In this document: one piece after another, positions 13,201 through 22,659 of the stretch
How the letters are laid out: each line of letters begins with the position of its first letter
Numbering within the stretch: the stretch's first letter is position 1
Assembly: GCA_023053575.1 (NCBI GenBank)
Contig: JAKZAP010000001.1
Location: forward strand, 16,570,849-16,634,848
Direction of reading: 5' to 3'
Length of the DNA stretch: 64,000 bases
Source of the DNA: Branchinecta lynchi
Taxonomy: Eukaryota; Arthropoda; Branchiopoda; Anostraca; Branchinectidae
Made by a program: the position numbers and the translations under genes
Notes under the pieces: generated by a model
Database searches by the model: none
What the model saw: the letters and a program-made list of their open reading frames with translations, nothing else
Told to the model about the DNA's origin: nothing

Positions 13201-14913
13201 TCTTCAAATTGGAGACTATTTTGTTTCCAAGAAGAAGTTTACTGGGATATTTCAGATTTAAGTGATTAGCTGTGCTTCATTCAACTACCCAATATCAGCA
13301 CCAGAATATGAATAAGTAGTTTAGTATCTATATAGTGCTCGTTCAAACTGCCAAATCTGTTATATGACTGATAGCAGCACTTAAAGTACTACTTAAGTAC
13401 TTAATTATTTGTAGTACTTAAATACAAGTTCGGTACTTAAAACTCAAGTACAATTGTGGTCTGGTACAAATTGACGGGTGACCGAACCGACGGTGGAAGG
13501 ACTTACTGTGGCCAAACTTACGGGTGAGCATCATGACGGATTTTTCAGGCGGACTAACGGGTGGGTCAATTGACGGGTTCCCAGGGGCTGAAATCTAACG
13601 TTTTCGCTCAGCTCTGCTTGAGCTTGTTTGAATTTCCAGTATGGTTCACACGCTAAACACACTCTAGTGTTGACGGTGATGGTTTTCTAGACCAAGCAAC
13701 AACTAACCCTCCAATCACATTAACATCATCTACAGTCCTAAAGAATACTGCCAAGTCCGAAACAGCTTCGACTTCGACTACAGTTACGGAATCGTCATCG
13801 AGCTCCACTGAAAACCCAATAACTATGGGTTCGTCATCAAGCTCCACTGAAATCACAACAACAATGGCTTCGTCATCGAGCTCCGCTGAAAGCAGAACAG
13901 ACATGGCTTCGTCATCGAGCTCCCCTGAAACCACAACAACCACGGAATCGTCATCGAGCTCAACTCAGACCACGACTACGCCTCACAGCGAAATCCAAGC
14001 GGGCACTAACACCAGTCTTCCAACCACGCCGACCTCTAGTACCACACAGTTGAAGCCAAACTCCGAGCCTGGTAAGCTAAAGCGTGTTCCTACTTATTTC
14101 CTAGCCAAGCAAATCCGATCTGTAGCGACTCGAGTTTCCCTGCTGGTTTGCCTGCAATGCCTGCACATACATTTAGTTCCAGCGGGGGAAAGGGGACCAA
14201 CCTGTACTTTCAGCACGTCGTTCGGAATTGCTGAAAATCAAAATCTGGATACTGTATGCTCCAAGTAATAGCGGACACCAGAACCATATATTCTTGCAAT
14301 GACAGAGCCTACAAGATTCTTGGAAGTGGCTTTTTTTCTTTATCTTTATCAGCAACATCCATAAATAATATAAAATAAGAGAAGAATATGATACAAATAA
14401 TATGATATTTACAGAATTCCAGTTGTTAATGTAACTAATATTTCCGCACAATCAGCCCTATCGACTGTTGGTGCTATCTGCGTCAATTTCCTTTCTCCTC
14501 CATTCTCACCCTCTGTCGGAATGTCGGTGACAGCTATATTTCACTGTTCTGGCCAGTCAAATAAATTTGCAAGTGCAAGGAAGACAGTAAATAAGTAATT
14601 TATTTCTAACAAGAAAATTTCAGGATGTGGAGTAAAAAAAAATACAATTAGGAACCAATACTTAGCGTGTTCCACCCTTCTAACAATAGTAACTATTAGT
14701 TACTATTTCCGTTCCATCCCCACGAAAAGTTACTACGCTCACGATTCCAACCAATAACTACGGTAAGTAGGGTGGAACACGCTCACTTATGTCTTCAGTT
14801 TGCGAGAAGGCCTAGCTGAGACTACTGGTTGGATTGCCTAACAACCCCTTTAATTTCCAGATATTGCACCAAAGGATGTTATCCTCGCCGTGAACAGTAC
14901 CAACGAAAACTAA
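1284..14913 (+). CDS. Small membrane gene A: single-pass protein with a mucin-like Ser/Thr tail (four exons)
   Basis: Function not recognised. Proposed coding exons are 1284-1298 (tentative start, MMKKQ), 3525-3879, 13691-14071 and 14861-14913, with phases 0, 1 and 1, giving 267 residues. From the N-terminus the protein has a Pro-rich stretch (about 12-19), a His-containing segment (26-46), Cys at 40, 44 and 49, one membrane helix (about 48-70), an N-glycosylation sequon (NQTT), a Ser/Thr-rich mucin-like region (about 105-245) with five 13-residue repeats, and a short C-terminus with NST. No signal peptide is seen, so the helix probably acts as a signal anchor with the Ser/Thr tail outside; that is inference. 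AATAAA at 15010-15015, 97 bases after the stop, supports the 3' end. The first exon is the weakest part: it is chosen because ATG-ATG-AAG-AAG-CAG is followed by GTAAAG in the required phase. An alternative exon 3 acceptor at 13735 is also in phase. Gene B (25066-25890) has the same architecture. Confidence 0.55.
1299..2039. other. Non-coding stretch in proposed gene A intron 1
   Basis: Contains an (AT)n run near 1727-1740 and a cluster of 'cacgactca'-type short repeats at 1620-1700 that mirror the 'gggcatt' cluster at 2170-2240 on the other strand. No gene seen. Confidence 0.3.
2040..2760 (-). pseudogene. Decayed LINE reverse-transcriptase fragment
   Basis: Read on the minus strand, one frame gives RQIGQASGAFIKLRPIRRSN, a stop, then LKF and LLYASEIW; a downstream frame gives RLPLKVYQGQPEGRRRRGR. 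These match, in order, the C-terminal part of LINE polymerases (typically a KAFAKL...W segment, then LLYGSETW, then RLPKKVLYG...GRRGRGRPR). Stops and frame changes show it is dead. It lies in gene A intron 1. Confidence 0.65.
2763..3217 (+). mobile_element. 5'-truncated LINE 3' end with (TGATT)n tail
   Basis: The frame from 2912 ends in an RT-tail-like sequence (RYDRSFVPYFCNTIN, stop at 3115-3117). A short 3' UTR follows, with AATAAACTTGATTTGATTTG and three further pentamer repeats. Simple-repeat tails of this kind are typical of CR1/L2/jockey-type LINEs. No 5' part or target duplication was identified. Confidence 0.5.
3218..3497 (+). mobile_element. Second LINE-type 3' UTR with (TTAC)n tail
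   Basis: Non-coding sequence ends in GGGTAATAAAATTACTTACT and continues as a TTAC microsatellite to 3495. It lies directly behind the previous LINE tail. Assigned to a LINE by the tail pattern alone. Confidence 0.4.
3525..3879 (+). CDS. Gene A exon 2: Pro-rich head, Cys/His juxtamembrane segment and membrane helix
   Basis: The acceptor TTCTAG ends at 3524, and the same TAG is an in-frame stop, so the exon cannot start further left. The donor GTAAGT follows 3879, leaving phase 1. The sequence reads a PPPPP run, then HDVEAHKIRQHQYGC, then a strongly hydrophobic stretch (GIVAFFMIVLVFAVLV), then a charged and Thr-rich extracellular-type segment. This exon is the best evidence that the gene encodes a membrane protein. 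Confidence 0.6.
4196..5630 (+). mobile_element. Repeat family 2, copy 1
   Basis: The 5' end is the palindrome TTTTGGGATCCCAAAA, then about 35 bases, a GTCC/GTCT microsatellite (4248-4293), 'cgataactctcgaag', GATGAAACTTGG, and six to seven diverged tandem units of about 115-130 bp. Each unit carries a core like CCGGAATCCGGCCAAAACC. The 3' end is TTTTTGGGATCCCATCG followed by AAACCTTTGGTCTTGT. There is no coding capacity. The copy at 6558 is nearly identical over its whole length. Confidence 0.8.
4247..4294 (+). repeat. GTCC/GTCT microsatellite inside family 2
   Basis: About eleven tetramers of GTCC or GTCT. The equivalent tract is at 6610-6658 in copy 2, and family 1 has a related tract at its hairpin end. 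Confidence 0.85.
5631..6557. other. Non-coding spacer between the two family 2 copies
   Basis: No exon or recognised repeat. A purine-rich 'aagaaaaag' run lies at 5960-5985. Confidence 0.3.
6558..7898 (+). mobile_element. Repeat family 2, copy 2
   Basis: Same order of parts and the same orientation as copy 1, with small indels (for example a shorter segment near 7575). Both ends are present: TTTTGGGATCCCAAAA at the left, and TTGGGATCCCATCG with TTTGGTCTTGT at the right. High similarity to copy 1 implies recent activity or a local duplication. Confidence 0.8.
7899..8280. other. Spacer with AAGTAC/TACTTAAG-rich sequence
   Basis: Positions 8005-8155 are dense in 'taagtac' and 'acttaag' words, like 13376-13462. 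Such words are common in ends of short hAT-type elements, but no matched termini are seen here. Confidence 0.3.
8281..8696. mobile_element. TA-flanked MITE rich in ATACCACGGTAT palindromes
   Basis: Terminal inverted repeats: TAGTTGCGTTTTTG at 8281 and CAAAAACGCAACTA ending at 8696, each followed inward by AGATACCATGGTATCT. TA at both ends fits a Tc1/mariner-type TA duplication (inference). The left part holds at least four self-complementary 'ataccacggtat' variants. No transposase. Confidence 0.6.
8697..9264. other. Spacer, nothing recognised
   Basis: AT-rich, with only short chance frames and no clear repeat. Confidence 0.3.
9265..9515. mobile_element. 250-bp foldback element
   Basis: Left arm from GCAAAACGGATACGTC and right arm ending GACGTATCCGTTTTGC are inverted copies that continue inward for about 110 bases each to a short centre near 9390. 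A related half-copy lies at 291-480. Non-coding. Confidence 0.65.
9516..9744. repeat. Partial, diverged second copy of the 8281-8696 MITE
   Basis: Positions 9516-9580 repeat the 'cagatactacggtccgaccg' palindromes. Positions 9585-9730 align with 8470-8635 ('cacttagtgatg', 'aatttcggcaat', 'gtcgtttttgcagagcaac'). Confidence 0.55.
9745..10735. repeat. 1-kb minisatellite built on TTCCGGTAGATTCC
   Basis: More than thirty imperfect units of about 14-40 bp alternate 'ggtagattccctgag' with 'acaaattccggtag', 'gaaagat...gcacaa' and 'gaatttcgtagattccc'. The units keep all minus-strand frames open for long stretches, which explains the long open frames there; they are not genes. Confidence 0.8.
10760..10832. 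mobile_element. Possible right terminus of a hAT-like element
   Basis: G-run, C-run, then CGGGACGCCCCTG, resembling the CAGGGGCG...CGCCCCTG ends seen at 42582-42965. The matching left end was not found. Confidence 0.3.
10980..13092. mobile_element. Repeat family 1 composite (copy a), two orientations
   Basis: 10980-12585 is in reverse orientation: units with 'gatgaaacttgg' and 'gaacgggtgatcgg', and a hairpin-end remnant CTTGCCCTTCGGCCAAG near 11692-11710. 12586-13092 is in forward orientation and ends GCTGCAAGTGCCATAAAAA. The head-to-head junction near 12585 shows rearrangement or nested insertion. Non-coding. Confidence 0.65.
13107..13205 (+). mobile_element. Family 2 right-end fragment
   Basis: Matches the last about 100 bases of family 2: 'tctggcgaagac', 'cctttttggaatcccg' and 'gaaacctttggtctt'. 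A solo end next to family 1. Confidence 0.55.
13206..13690. other. Gene A intron 2, distal part
   Basis: Contains 'taagtac'-rich sequence at 13376-13462 and a short 'gacgggtg' repeat cluster at 13474-13585. No gene. Confidence 0.35.
13691..14071 (+). CDS. Gene A exon 3: Ser/Thr-rich mucin-like region
   Basis: This stretch is open throughout. The acceptor CTAG at 13690 joins exon 2 in phase (T+AC), and the donor GTAAGC follows 14071. Residues alternate SSSSS with TE/TTT. Five 39-bp units from about 13789 to 13980 each carry TCGTCATCGAGCTC or a close variant. Such tracts are typical of O-glycosylated extracellular stalks. Confidence 0.6.
14664..14784. mobile_element. Short MITE, GCGTGTTCCACCC family (copy 1, internally deleted)
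   Basis: Inverted ends AGCGTGTTCCACCCTTCT and GGGTGGAACACGCT. The inner 'atagtaactattagttact' palindrome is shared with the copies at 30925, 37507 and 41753. Inside gene A intron 3. Confidence 0.65.
14861..14913 (+). CDS. Gene A last exon
   Basis: The acceptor TTTCCAG at 14854-14860 follows a pyrimidine-rich tract. G+AT restores the frame to DIAPKDVILAVNSTNEN and then TAA. It is short but phase-consistent, and AATAAA follows 97 bases later. Confidence 0.5.
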
Positions 14914-15009
14914 TACGACGTGGTGCGTATGTTTGTCGTTAACCTGTTGTTTCTGTTGAAGTCAAGAGTACAATTTGTGTTTTACAGTTGTGTTTCGTTT
15001 CAACTCGTT

Positions 15010-15015
15010 AATAAA
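15010..15015 (+). promoter_or_regulatory. Poly(A) signal AATAAA for gene A
   Basis: Canonical hexamer 97 bases downstream of the gene A stop codon on the same strand. Confidence 0.45.
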
Positions 15016-15982
15016 GCGGAAAATAGGAGATAGTAACCTCATCGGCAGAACTTTTAACGCAAAATAATGACGACGGAATACGAATTAATTGCGCAATGAG
15101 GAAATCAGTCAAGGAAACGGCAGAATGCCTTTGTGTTTCCTTGTCTTTTTCGTTTCACACTTTCAAAGTCAACCTCTCCTGGTAGTTTGTGATACTGAAT
15201 TAGTAAACCTGGATGAGGATCTCGGAATCGGATGAAGGTACTGTAGTATGAAGGGGTAGAACCTTTCAGAAGTTAAACGTTTCAAAACGATGGAAATGCT
15301 TAAAACTATTTCAAACACGGGAATAATTAGACTAAAAAGTTCAATTTTTCTAAATTTCGCGAAATTTTTTCCAAACCATTCAATCTTTGCAATAATTCAA
15401 GACAATTTCAAAAGTAAATTTTAAAACTAGTCAAATCATTTCTGAAAAGTTTACGAGATTTCGTTTCGTTCTGAAGCGTTTGTTTTTACGAAACCGCTAT
15501 CGCCACAACTATCGCCGTGAAAATCGCACGCGATGTTATGGAACATGTTGGTGAGAATTGATTTGTAATCAGGTTTCAATGCGCTAAACTTCAATGTCTG
15601 GTATTTCTAGGCTACCTAGCTAGCCTACTAAAAGTTGTTAAGCTGCTTGCTTCTCCCAGTAAAAAAGAAAAAAGAGATTGCAGGTTCGTTTCTTCCAACC
15701 CTCTGTCCCTGTCATTGAACAGCCTGACGAGGACCTTGCCAAGAAATAGCCAAAATACCGCTACGAAGTGCCAAGCATTGTAGCCGTTTATAGCCATTGC
15801 TTGAATATATCTGACAGGACCAGTGTAGGCTATGTTAGAATACAGCTGACCTACAGTTAAGTCGTGAACAGGTGACATTTTCATACACTTGCTGCGACGG
15901 AAGTCAACCGCCAGTTAACCAAAGCAGTTAATTAAGGGCCCTGAAAACATCTGAATAGGCGATTTAGATCTTCATTAATATT

Positions 15983-16052
15983 GGGTTATCCCAGTACTAA
16001 CGTCCCCACTCCCCCCCCCCATACGCGACCCCCCTGATGACTGGGATAACCC
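15983..16052. repeat. 13-bp inverted repeat around a C-tract
   Basis: GGGTTATCCCAGT at 15983-15995 and ACTGGGATAACCC at 16040-16052 enclose a C-run. Small hairpin, non-coding. Confidence 0.6.
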
Positions 16053-16639
16053 TGTAGCCAGGGGTGGCCTGAAGCACTTAGACCAGGGAGGGGGGGGGGG
16101 ATCCCCCTCGTTTCAACGACTTCTGGATCTCCACATACAACTCTAAGTGTACCACACTTACACATTCCCCACCAACAAATAATAGAACAGTCGTAAAACT
16201 GACTGCAACGCATCAGCTGAAATTGTATCATGGACATTCGTATATATACATTTACACCTGACTTTTTCTGGCAGAATTACCGTACAAATTCTAGCCTTTA
16301 ATTTGTTTCAAATCCCAAAATCTCAAGCCTAATGGCGAAAAGTAAAGAATACCTATTTGAAATCACAAATTTGTCCGTCGAGAAAAGTGGCAAAATAGTC
16401 GCCATCCAGAATAAAGCAGACTCAAAATAGATTTGTACTGAATTTACAGCAAAACCACGAATTTTCCCGTTAAAAGTCATGCTTACTCAGAAACAAAACG
16501 ATGAAAACAGGTTTGCAGGTGCATTAAAAAAGACAAAACCCCGAATTACGGACGTAAAAAGCTTTCAGTCTTCGCCCGACAGGCGTTTACAGATTCTGAC
16601 TTGATATTGTATGTGGAAAAAAAATCCTAATTCGCCAAC

Positions 16640-16860
16640 GGGTAATAATCAAATTTTGCAATGAAGTTGCATTTTTTGTTGTTGTTTCACTGTAGTTTTG
16701 TTGTGCTTTTGTTCAGTTATGAAAGTACTGTGTAGGCTACCGTTCTATTTGTTCATTCCACATACTGTGCTTTCATAACTAAAACAAAAGTACGCCAAAC
16801 TTCAGTGAAATATAAAAAAAAAATGCAACTTTAATCTGGTTGGCAAAATCTGATTATTTC
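16640..16860. repeat. 220-bp foldback
   Basis: Arms of about 95 bp, for example AAGTTGCATTTTTTG on the left and AAAAAAATGCAACTT on the right, with a loop near 16740-16765. Inside the larger nested structure. Confidence 0.6.
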
Positions 16861-17112
16861 TGTGTACAAACAAACTCGATTCATTGATAAAACAGACTTT
16901 CGGCTTTTGCCTCAGAACCACTATATCTCAATGCAGCATATTTACATTAGCACGGAAGCCAAAAATCTACCTCCCGCAAAATTTGATTCTTTCTGTGTAA
17001 AACAAAACCCGATTCGTTGACAAAATAGACTTTCGGCTTTCGCCCGACAGAACCACTACCGTATATCTCTTCCCAATGCAGCATATTTACATTAGCACGG
17101 TAGTCAAAAATG
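16842..17112. repeat. Two tandem copies of a 133-bp unit
   Basis: Copies begin near 16842 and 16975; shared words are 'gactttcggctt', 'agaaccacta' and 'atttacattagcacgg'. Confidence 0.65.
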
Positions 17113-17526
17113 TACCTTCCGACTTGAATGAGCTATTCCAGCTGCTGCAGAACCATACTCCTGCCCTGGGAACTGAATTGCGGGTGTAGATAAAAATCTT
17201 CCTTGTCCTTTCCAAGCGTTGTACCATTCTTGGTTGTACCCACCTTAGTCTCGCTTCATAATCGATATTTTTTTACTGTCTTGGATAAGCTTGCATCGAA
17301 AGGGTTTCGCGGGGCTCCTGTCATTTGAACGTAGATGGCATTTCCATTGTGTTTAAAAATCAACTGTCTTCTTTTCCATTTGTCGAAGTTCCACACCCGT
17401 CCTTCGAGAAATCGAGAATCATGTCTCCGACCTAACGTGGTTATGAAACCAAGTTTAAACGACTTGGCTTACCTTTGACGAGAACGAATTTACGACTGAA
17501 CCAGGGTAGTGCCAAAATTAACAATT

Positions 17527-20500
17527 GTGTTGCGAGAGCAACACTTTGGTTTTGTCCTCGTTTTTTTTTTTTTTTTTTTTTTTTTTCCTATGACTCCGAT
17601 TTCATTTTATTCCTGGTAACTGAGAAGGGTCTAACCTGTGCGGTTTTTACGGAAAGTGTGGACCTTAGGCCGGATTGACGAATATGACATTACATTTTGG
17701 AAAGCTCCGTAGAGCTCTTGCCTGGGGCCAATAAGGATGGTTTTTGCTTGTCATCGAGCCAGAGCCTACGGTTTGCGAAGTGAAGTGGAGTTGTATAGCC
17801 TATGTCAGAGAGGACTATCTGAAGTTGTGTAGCGAACCTTTCGTTTCATCAAAAGATGTTTCTGCTTTCGAGTGGAAAGCTCCGTTCTAGCACGCAAGTA
17901 GGCAGGCACCAGTTTCAAATTGAAGATGGACTAAAATCTATAAGTGTTAAATATATGCGGCAGTTACCCGGCCCCACAGCCAACATATCTTCTTTGAGTG
18001 ATAAATAGAAAAATCTACAGAGACAAAAAAGTGGCTTTTTCCCACGGGTCCGAAAGTGCTGCCATCTATTGTTTCTGTCTATGTCTGCGACGATTTCAGC
18101 TGAGTTTATAATTTTTTTTTTTTGCACTTTGGTTTGTGGTAGAGTAACGGTATCAGATGTGCCTCTTAAACTTTAAAAGTTCTCTCATTGCTAAAGAAAC
18201 TAGAGCTTATCCTTTGCTCCTTTCTAAGTCGTGACGTTAGAAAGTTGGCCTACGGCAAAAAAGTCAACTTTTGAACTAAGACAGGTAGAATTTTTTTTTC
18301 GACGGCAATCGATAGCCATTGATGGGCTGATCAAAGTATATGTCATCCATTTTTTGGTACAAAAATTCCTTCATGAGATACACCAGTTTTAAAATTTCAA
18401 AGGGGTTGACAACTTCATAGTAAGGTACATTGAAACCAAAAATAGGCGATACCAGTTATGATACATATAGGGGACTTTTAAGCAACAGTCGACTGTTAGC
18501 CCATAATCATCTTCGGTAATGAGGGGTTTGCAGCTTTTGCTAGTTGGTATACCTGTTATTTGTTTCCGGTGTATTCGATGGTAAGAACAATTTGGTTCCC
18601 AATGGTAAGATATGCAAGGGACTTGTAAGTAATAATCGGCTGTTATGCTACAATCATCTTCTGCGATGATGGGTTTGCAGCTTTTGCTAGCTGGTGTACC
18701 CATTATTTGTTTCCGGTTAACTTAATGTATATCACGGGAGAGGGACTTGTAAGTAGGAATCGGTTCACGAGGGGTTAGGAATTTTTGCAAATGGGTGCAC
18801 ATTGTATTCGATTTCTATAAATCTGACGGTAAGAAAGTTTGTGTCGATGGTCTATCAATGTAACCGAGGATTAACTGTTTACACAACGGATACAAACGAA
18901 AATGTAAAGCAATGAGGTAGTTTCATAATAATTAATAGTGTCATCTATGGTATTTTAATCCTGAAAAGTTACGGATAGCTTTCTATTACCAACTAGATTA
19001 TATAAGTCACGATGTCTACGATTGAAAAGGATAAAGTACAATTGACTGCAAAGTTAATTTAGTCCCTTCTTCCTATATTATTTTGTTGTTGTTTTTACAA
19101 CGCTGAAGAATACCTTTTGATCATATGATTAATTTTTTTAGAACATCCCGTTTAAAAAGCTTATGCTATAATCATCTTCAGCGATGAGAGGCTTGCAACT
19201 TTTGATAGCTGGTATATCCATTATTTGTTTCCGGTGAATTTGATGTCAATCACGGGAGACGGACTTGTAAGTAAGAATCGGTTCACGAGGGGCTAGAAAT
19301 TTTTGAAAATTGGTGCACATTGTATTCGATTTCTGTAAATATGACAGTAAGAAAGTTTGTATCGATGGTCTATCGCTATAACCTAGGATTAACTGTTTAC
19401 GCAACGGGTACAAACGATACGGTAATGTAAAACAATAAGGTAATTTTGTAATAATTAATAGTGTCATCTATGGTATTTTAATCCTGAAAAGTTACGGATA
19501 GCTTTACAATATCAACTAGATTATATAAGATATTGTTCCAAGTTTTCATCCGTCACGATATCTACGATTGAAAAGGATAAAGTTCGACTTCGACGGCAAT
19601 CGATAGCCGCTGATGAGCTGATCAAAGTATATGACATCCATTTTTTGGTAAAAAAATTCCTTTATGAGATACACCAGTTTGAAAGTTTCAAGGGGTTGAC
19701 AACTTCAGTAGTAAGATACACACTGAAACCAAAAATAGGCGATACCAGTTGTGAGACTTTTAGGGGACTTGTACGCGACAGGTGACTATTAGCTCATAAT
19801 CATCTTCGGCAATGAGGGGTTTGCAGCTCTCGCTAGTTGGCGTACCTTTCATTTGATGAACAATTTGGTTCCCAAATGTAAAACTTGCAAGGGACTTTTA
19901 AGTAATAATCGGCTGTTATGCTACACAAATCTTCAGCGATTATGGGTTTGCAACTTTTGCTAGTCGGTGTACCCATTATTTATATCCGGTGAACTTGATG
20001 TCTATCACGGGAAAGGGACTTTTCAGTAGAATCGGTGCACGAGGGGCTAGAATTTTGTGCAAATTGTTGCAAATTGTATTCGATTTATATAGATCTGACG
20101 GTAAGAAAGTTTGTATCGTTGGTCTATCGCTGTAACCTAGGATTTACTGTTAACGCAACGGGTACAAACGATACTGTAATGTAAAACAAGGTAGTTTCGT
20201 AATAATTAATAGTGTCATCTATGGTATTTTAATCCTAAAAAGTTACGGATAGCTTTATAATACCAACTAGATTATATAGGATATTATTCCAAGTTTTCAT
20301 CCGTCACGATGTCTACGATTGAAAAGGATAAAGTTCAACTGACTGCAAAGTCAATTTAGTCCCTTTTTCCGATATGCTTTTGTTGTGGTTAGGGCAATCG
20401 ATAGCCCTTGAAGAGCTGATCAAAATATATGCCATCCATTTTTTTGAACAAAAATCCTTCATGAGATAAACCAGTTTGAAAGTTTCAGGGGGTTGACAAC

Positions 20501-21238
20501 TTTAGGAGTAAGGTACACACTGAAACCAAAAATGTAAGGGACTTGTAAGGGACTTGTAAGCAACAGTCGACTGTAAGCAACAGTCGACTGTTAGCTCATA
20601 ATCATCTTCGGCAACGAGGAGTTTGCAGCTTTTGCTAGTTGGTATACCTGTTATTTGTCTCAGGTGTATTCGATGGTAAGAACAATTTTGTTCCCAATTG
20701 TAAGACATGCATGGGACTTGTAAGTAATAATCGGCTTTTATGCTATAATCATCTTCAGCGATGAGGGGTTTGCAACTTTTGATATCTGGTGTATCCATTA
20801 TTTGTTTCCGGTGAATTTGATGTCAATCACGGGAGAGGGACTTGTAAGTAAGCACGAGGGGCTAGACATTTTTGAAAATTGGTGCACATTGTATTCGATT
20901 TCTGTAAATATGACAGTAAGAAAGTTTGTATCGATGGTCTATCGCTATAACCTAGGATTAACTGTTTACGCAACGGGTACAAACGATACGGTAATGTAAA
21001 ACAATAAGGTAGTTTTGTAATAATTAATAGTGTCATCTATGGTATTTTAATCCTGAAACGTTACGGATAGCCTTCTTCCGATATTGTTTTGTTGTTGGTT
21101 TTACAACGCTAAAGAACATCTTTTGATTAAGTGATTATTCTTTTTAGAACATACCGTTTTAAAAGCTTCGATAAGTTGACAATTTCAGCATTTAACCGAC
21201 AGCGAAGAAACAAAACCAAAGTGTTGCTCTCGCAACAC
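17527..21238. mobile_element. 3.7-kb interval bounded by an exact 28-bp inverted repeat
   Basis: The left copy starts GTGTTGCGAGAGCAACAC and the right copy ends GTGTTGCTCTCGCAACAC. Each copy contains a 14-bp hairpin of its own (GTTGC...GCAAC). A T-run follows the left end. The interior holds the 18.3-21.2 kb repeats. Probably a transposable element, but no target duplication is obvious. Confidence 0.5.
18300..21180. repeat. Long-period repeats (about 0.8-1.3 kb units)
   Basis: Unit starts ('caatcgatagcc') lie at 18306, 19589 and 20395. Each unit has the order 'gctgatcaaa', 'ccagtttgaaa', one or more 'agggacttgtaagtaa ... ggtttgcagcttttg' blocks, 'gtgcacattgtattcg' and 'aataattaatagtgtcatc'. 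Non-coding throughout. Confidence 0.7.
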
Positions 21239-21296
21239 TTTAGCCGGCGAAGCCGGACAAAGGTTGCCGCAACACTTCACGTTGCCCGGGCAACGT
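21221..21296. repeat. Cluster of three GC-rich hairpins
   Basis: In sequence: GTGTTGCTCTCGCAACAC, CCGGCGAAGCCGG and CGTTGCCCGGGCAACG. They overlap the right end of the 28-bp inverted pair. Confidence 0.6.
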
Positions 21297-21950
21297 AGGT
21301 CTAGTTTTCACTCGGAATCGTTTTTGACTAAATTGAGCACCCGGGACCTCGGTGACGCCGAAATAAACGACTGATACGACTTAGCAAAAGGCAGGGGGGG
21401 GGGGGGGGTGAGTCACTTTCAGGGAGAATCCCCGTCGGGTCACCCTTGTCTGTAGCTAAGCAACTCCGGCTGATGTTGCTTAGGAAGTAGGCTAGCTTGG
21501 TAGCCTAAAAATACCAGATATATTTCTGCTCACATTTGAAGCTTAGCAAACTGAAGCTTCTTCTTATTTTTGGGTTAGGCATCTTGGGTGGCTGGTGCTA
21601 CGGCTAGGCTAGCTAGCTGGTTGGTATCGATGTCCCCATTTTTCAACACTTCAATATGGCGTGCGATAGTTGCGGCGATAGCTGCATCCTAAAGTTTTGT
21701 AAAAGCAAACGCTTCAAAACTAACGAGACCTCGTAAAACTTCTGAGAAATGATTTGACTTGTTTCGGAATTTAATTTTTAACTGTTTCGAATATTTTTAA
21801 CCTTCGAAGGTTTTGGAAACATTTGTGCAGAAGTATAGGAAAATCGAAAATTTTCAGGCATTTGAAAAGTTTATTACCGTGTTGGAAATAATTTTAAGCG
21901 TTTCACTTGTTTTAAAACGTTTGAATTGTGAAAGGTTTTACCCCTTCATT

Positions 21951-22659
21951 CTTTAAAACCAAATTACACCTGCACTCTTCGAAAGTTCCGACTTCCGCAC
22001 TAGTGTGGTCGTCGTTGCTGCGTCAGGTCCAGATTTTTCGGAGGCACAAAACCCTGACACTATTGAGTCAGACAACTGGATATCAGCAAATTCGAAACAA
22101 CAGCATCTTAGGCGATAATCAGTCTATTCGGTTTCGGTCACTGACTTCCCCTTTGCTTGAGGAATGTTATCTTACTGGTAATCTTATGGCACAGCTTAAT
22201 TTAGCCTTTCGTCTTTCTCACTCGGCTTTAATTACAACCTGACCAAAGCCGACAACCAACGCTAACGTTAGTACCATGCATCGTCAGGAGGCGACAACCA
22301 GGAATAGGCTACTTCAAAGCCAAGCTTCACCTTCCGGTTCTGGTGTTTACATTCAGTCAAGCCATCCATTTCGGATCGTCATGATCGTGACGATGCTAAT
22401 TTTTGTTCTTCAGGATCTCATTTTGCCTCCAAATTACTGTGAAAAAAAATCTCCATTTTCCTCAACACTATCCGGAATTACCCACTTCCAGTATCTAGGG
22501 GATATAGGGCTGCGAGCACACACCATCCGATTTTCTTAGCCGGAGGCGAATATCCTCCTTCACTCCGAAACTCGCTTGCAGGTTTCCTCATATAGTGATG
22601 CGAATTTCGTATGCGTATTTTTGGATGCGAAATCTTATCCGACTGTGCGTGCACGTAGC
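21951..22659. other. Intergenic, nothing firmly recognised
   Basis: Contains open frames of about 85-105 codons without visible motifs or a convincing splice pattern. Confidence 0.3.

Larger units (their letters stand above)
15248..21950. mobile_element. 6.7-kb nested inverted-repeat structure
   Basis: Outer arms 15248-15545 and about 21645-21950 are inverted, diverged copies of each other ('aacctttca', 'caaatcatttct', 'gaagcgtttg', 'ctatcgccgcaactatcgc'). Inside, an exact 28-bp inverted pair lies at 17527-17554 and 21211-21238. Between these are a foldback (16640-16860), a 133-bp direct repeat and a block of larger repeats. No coding sequence is recognisable. Whether this is one foldback transposon or nested elements cannot be settled by eye. 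Confidence 0.55.

Noticed and set aside
13653..13943. 96-codon minus-strand frame with VVVVSGELDDEA repeats
   Set aside because: Complement of the gene A Ser/Thr minisatellite; the plus-strand frame has splice sites and a poly(A) signal.
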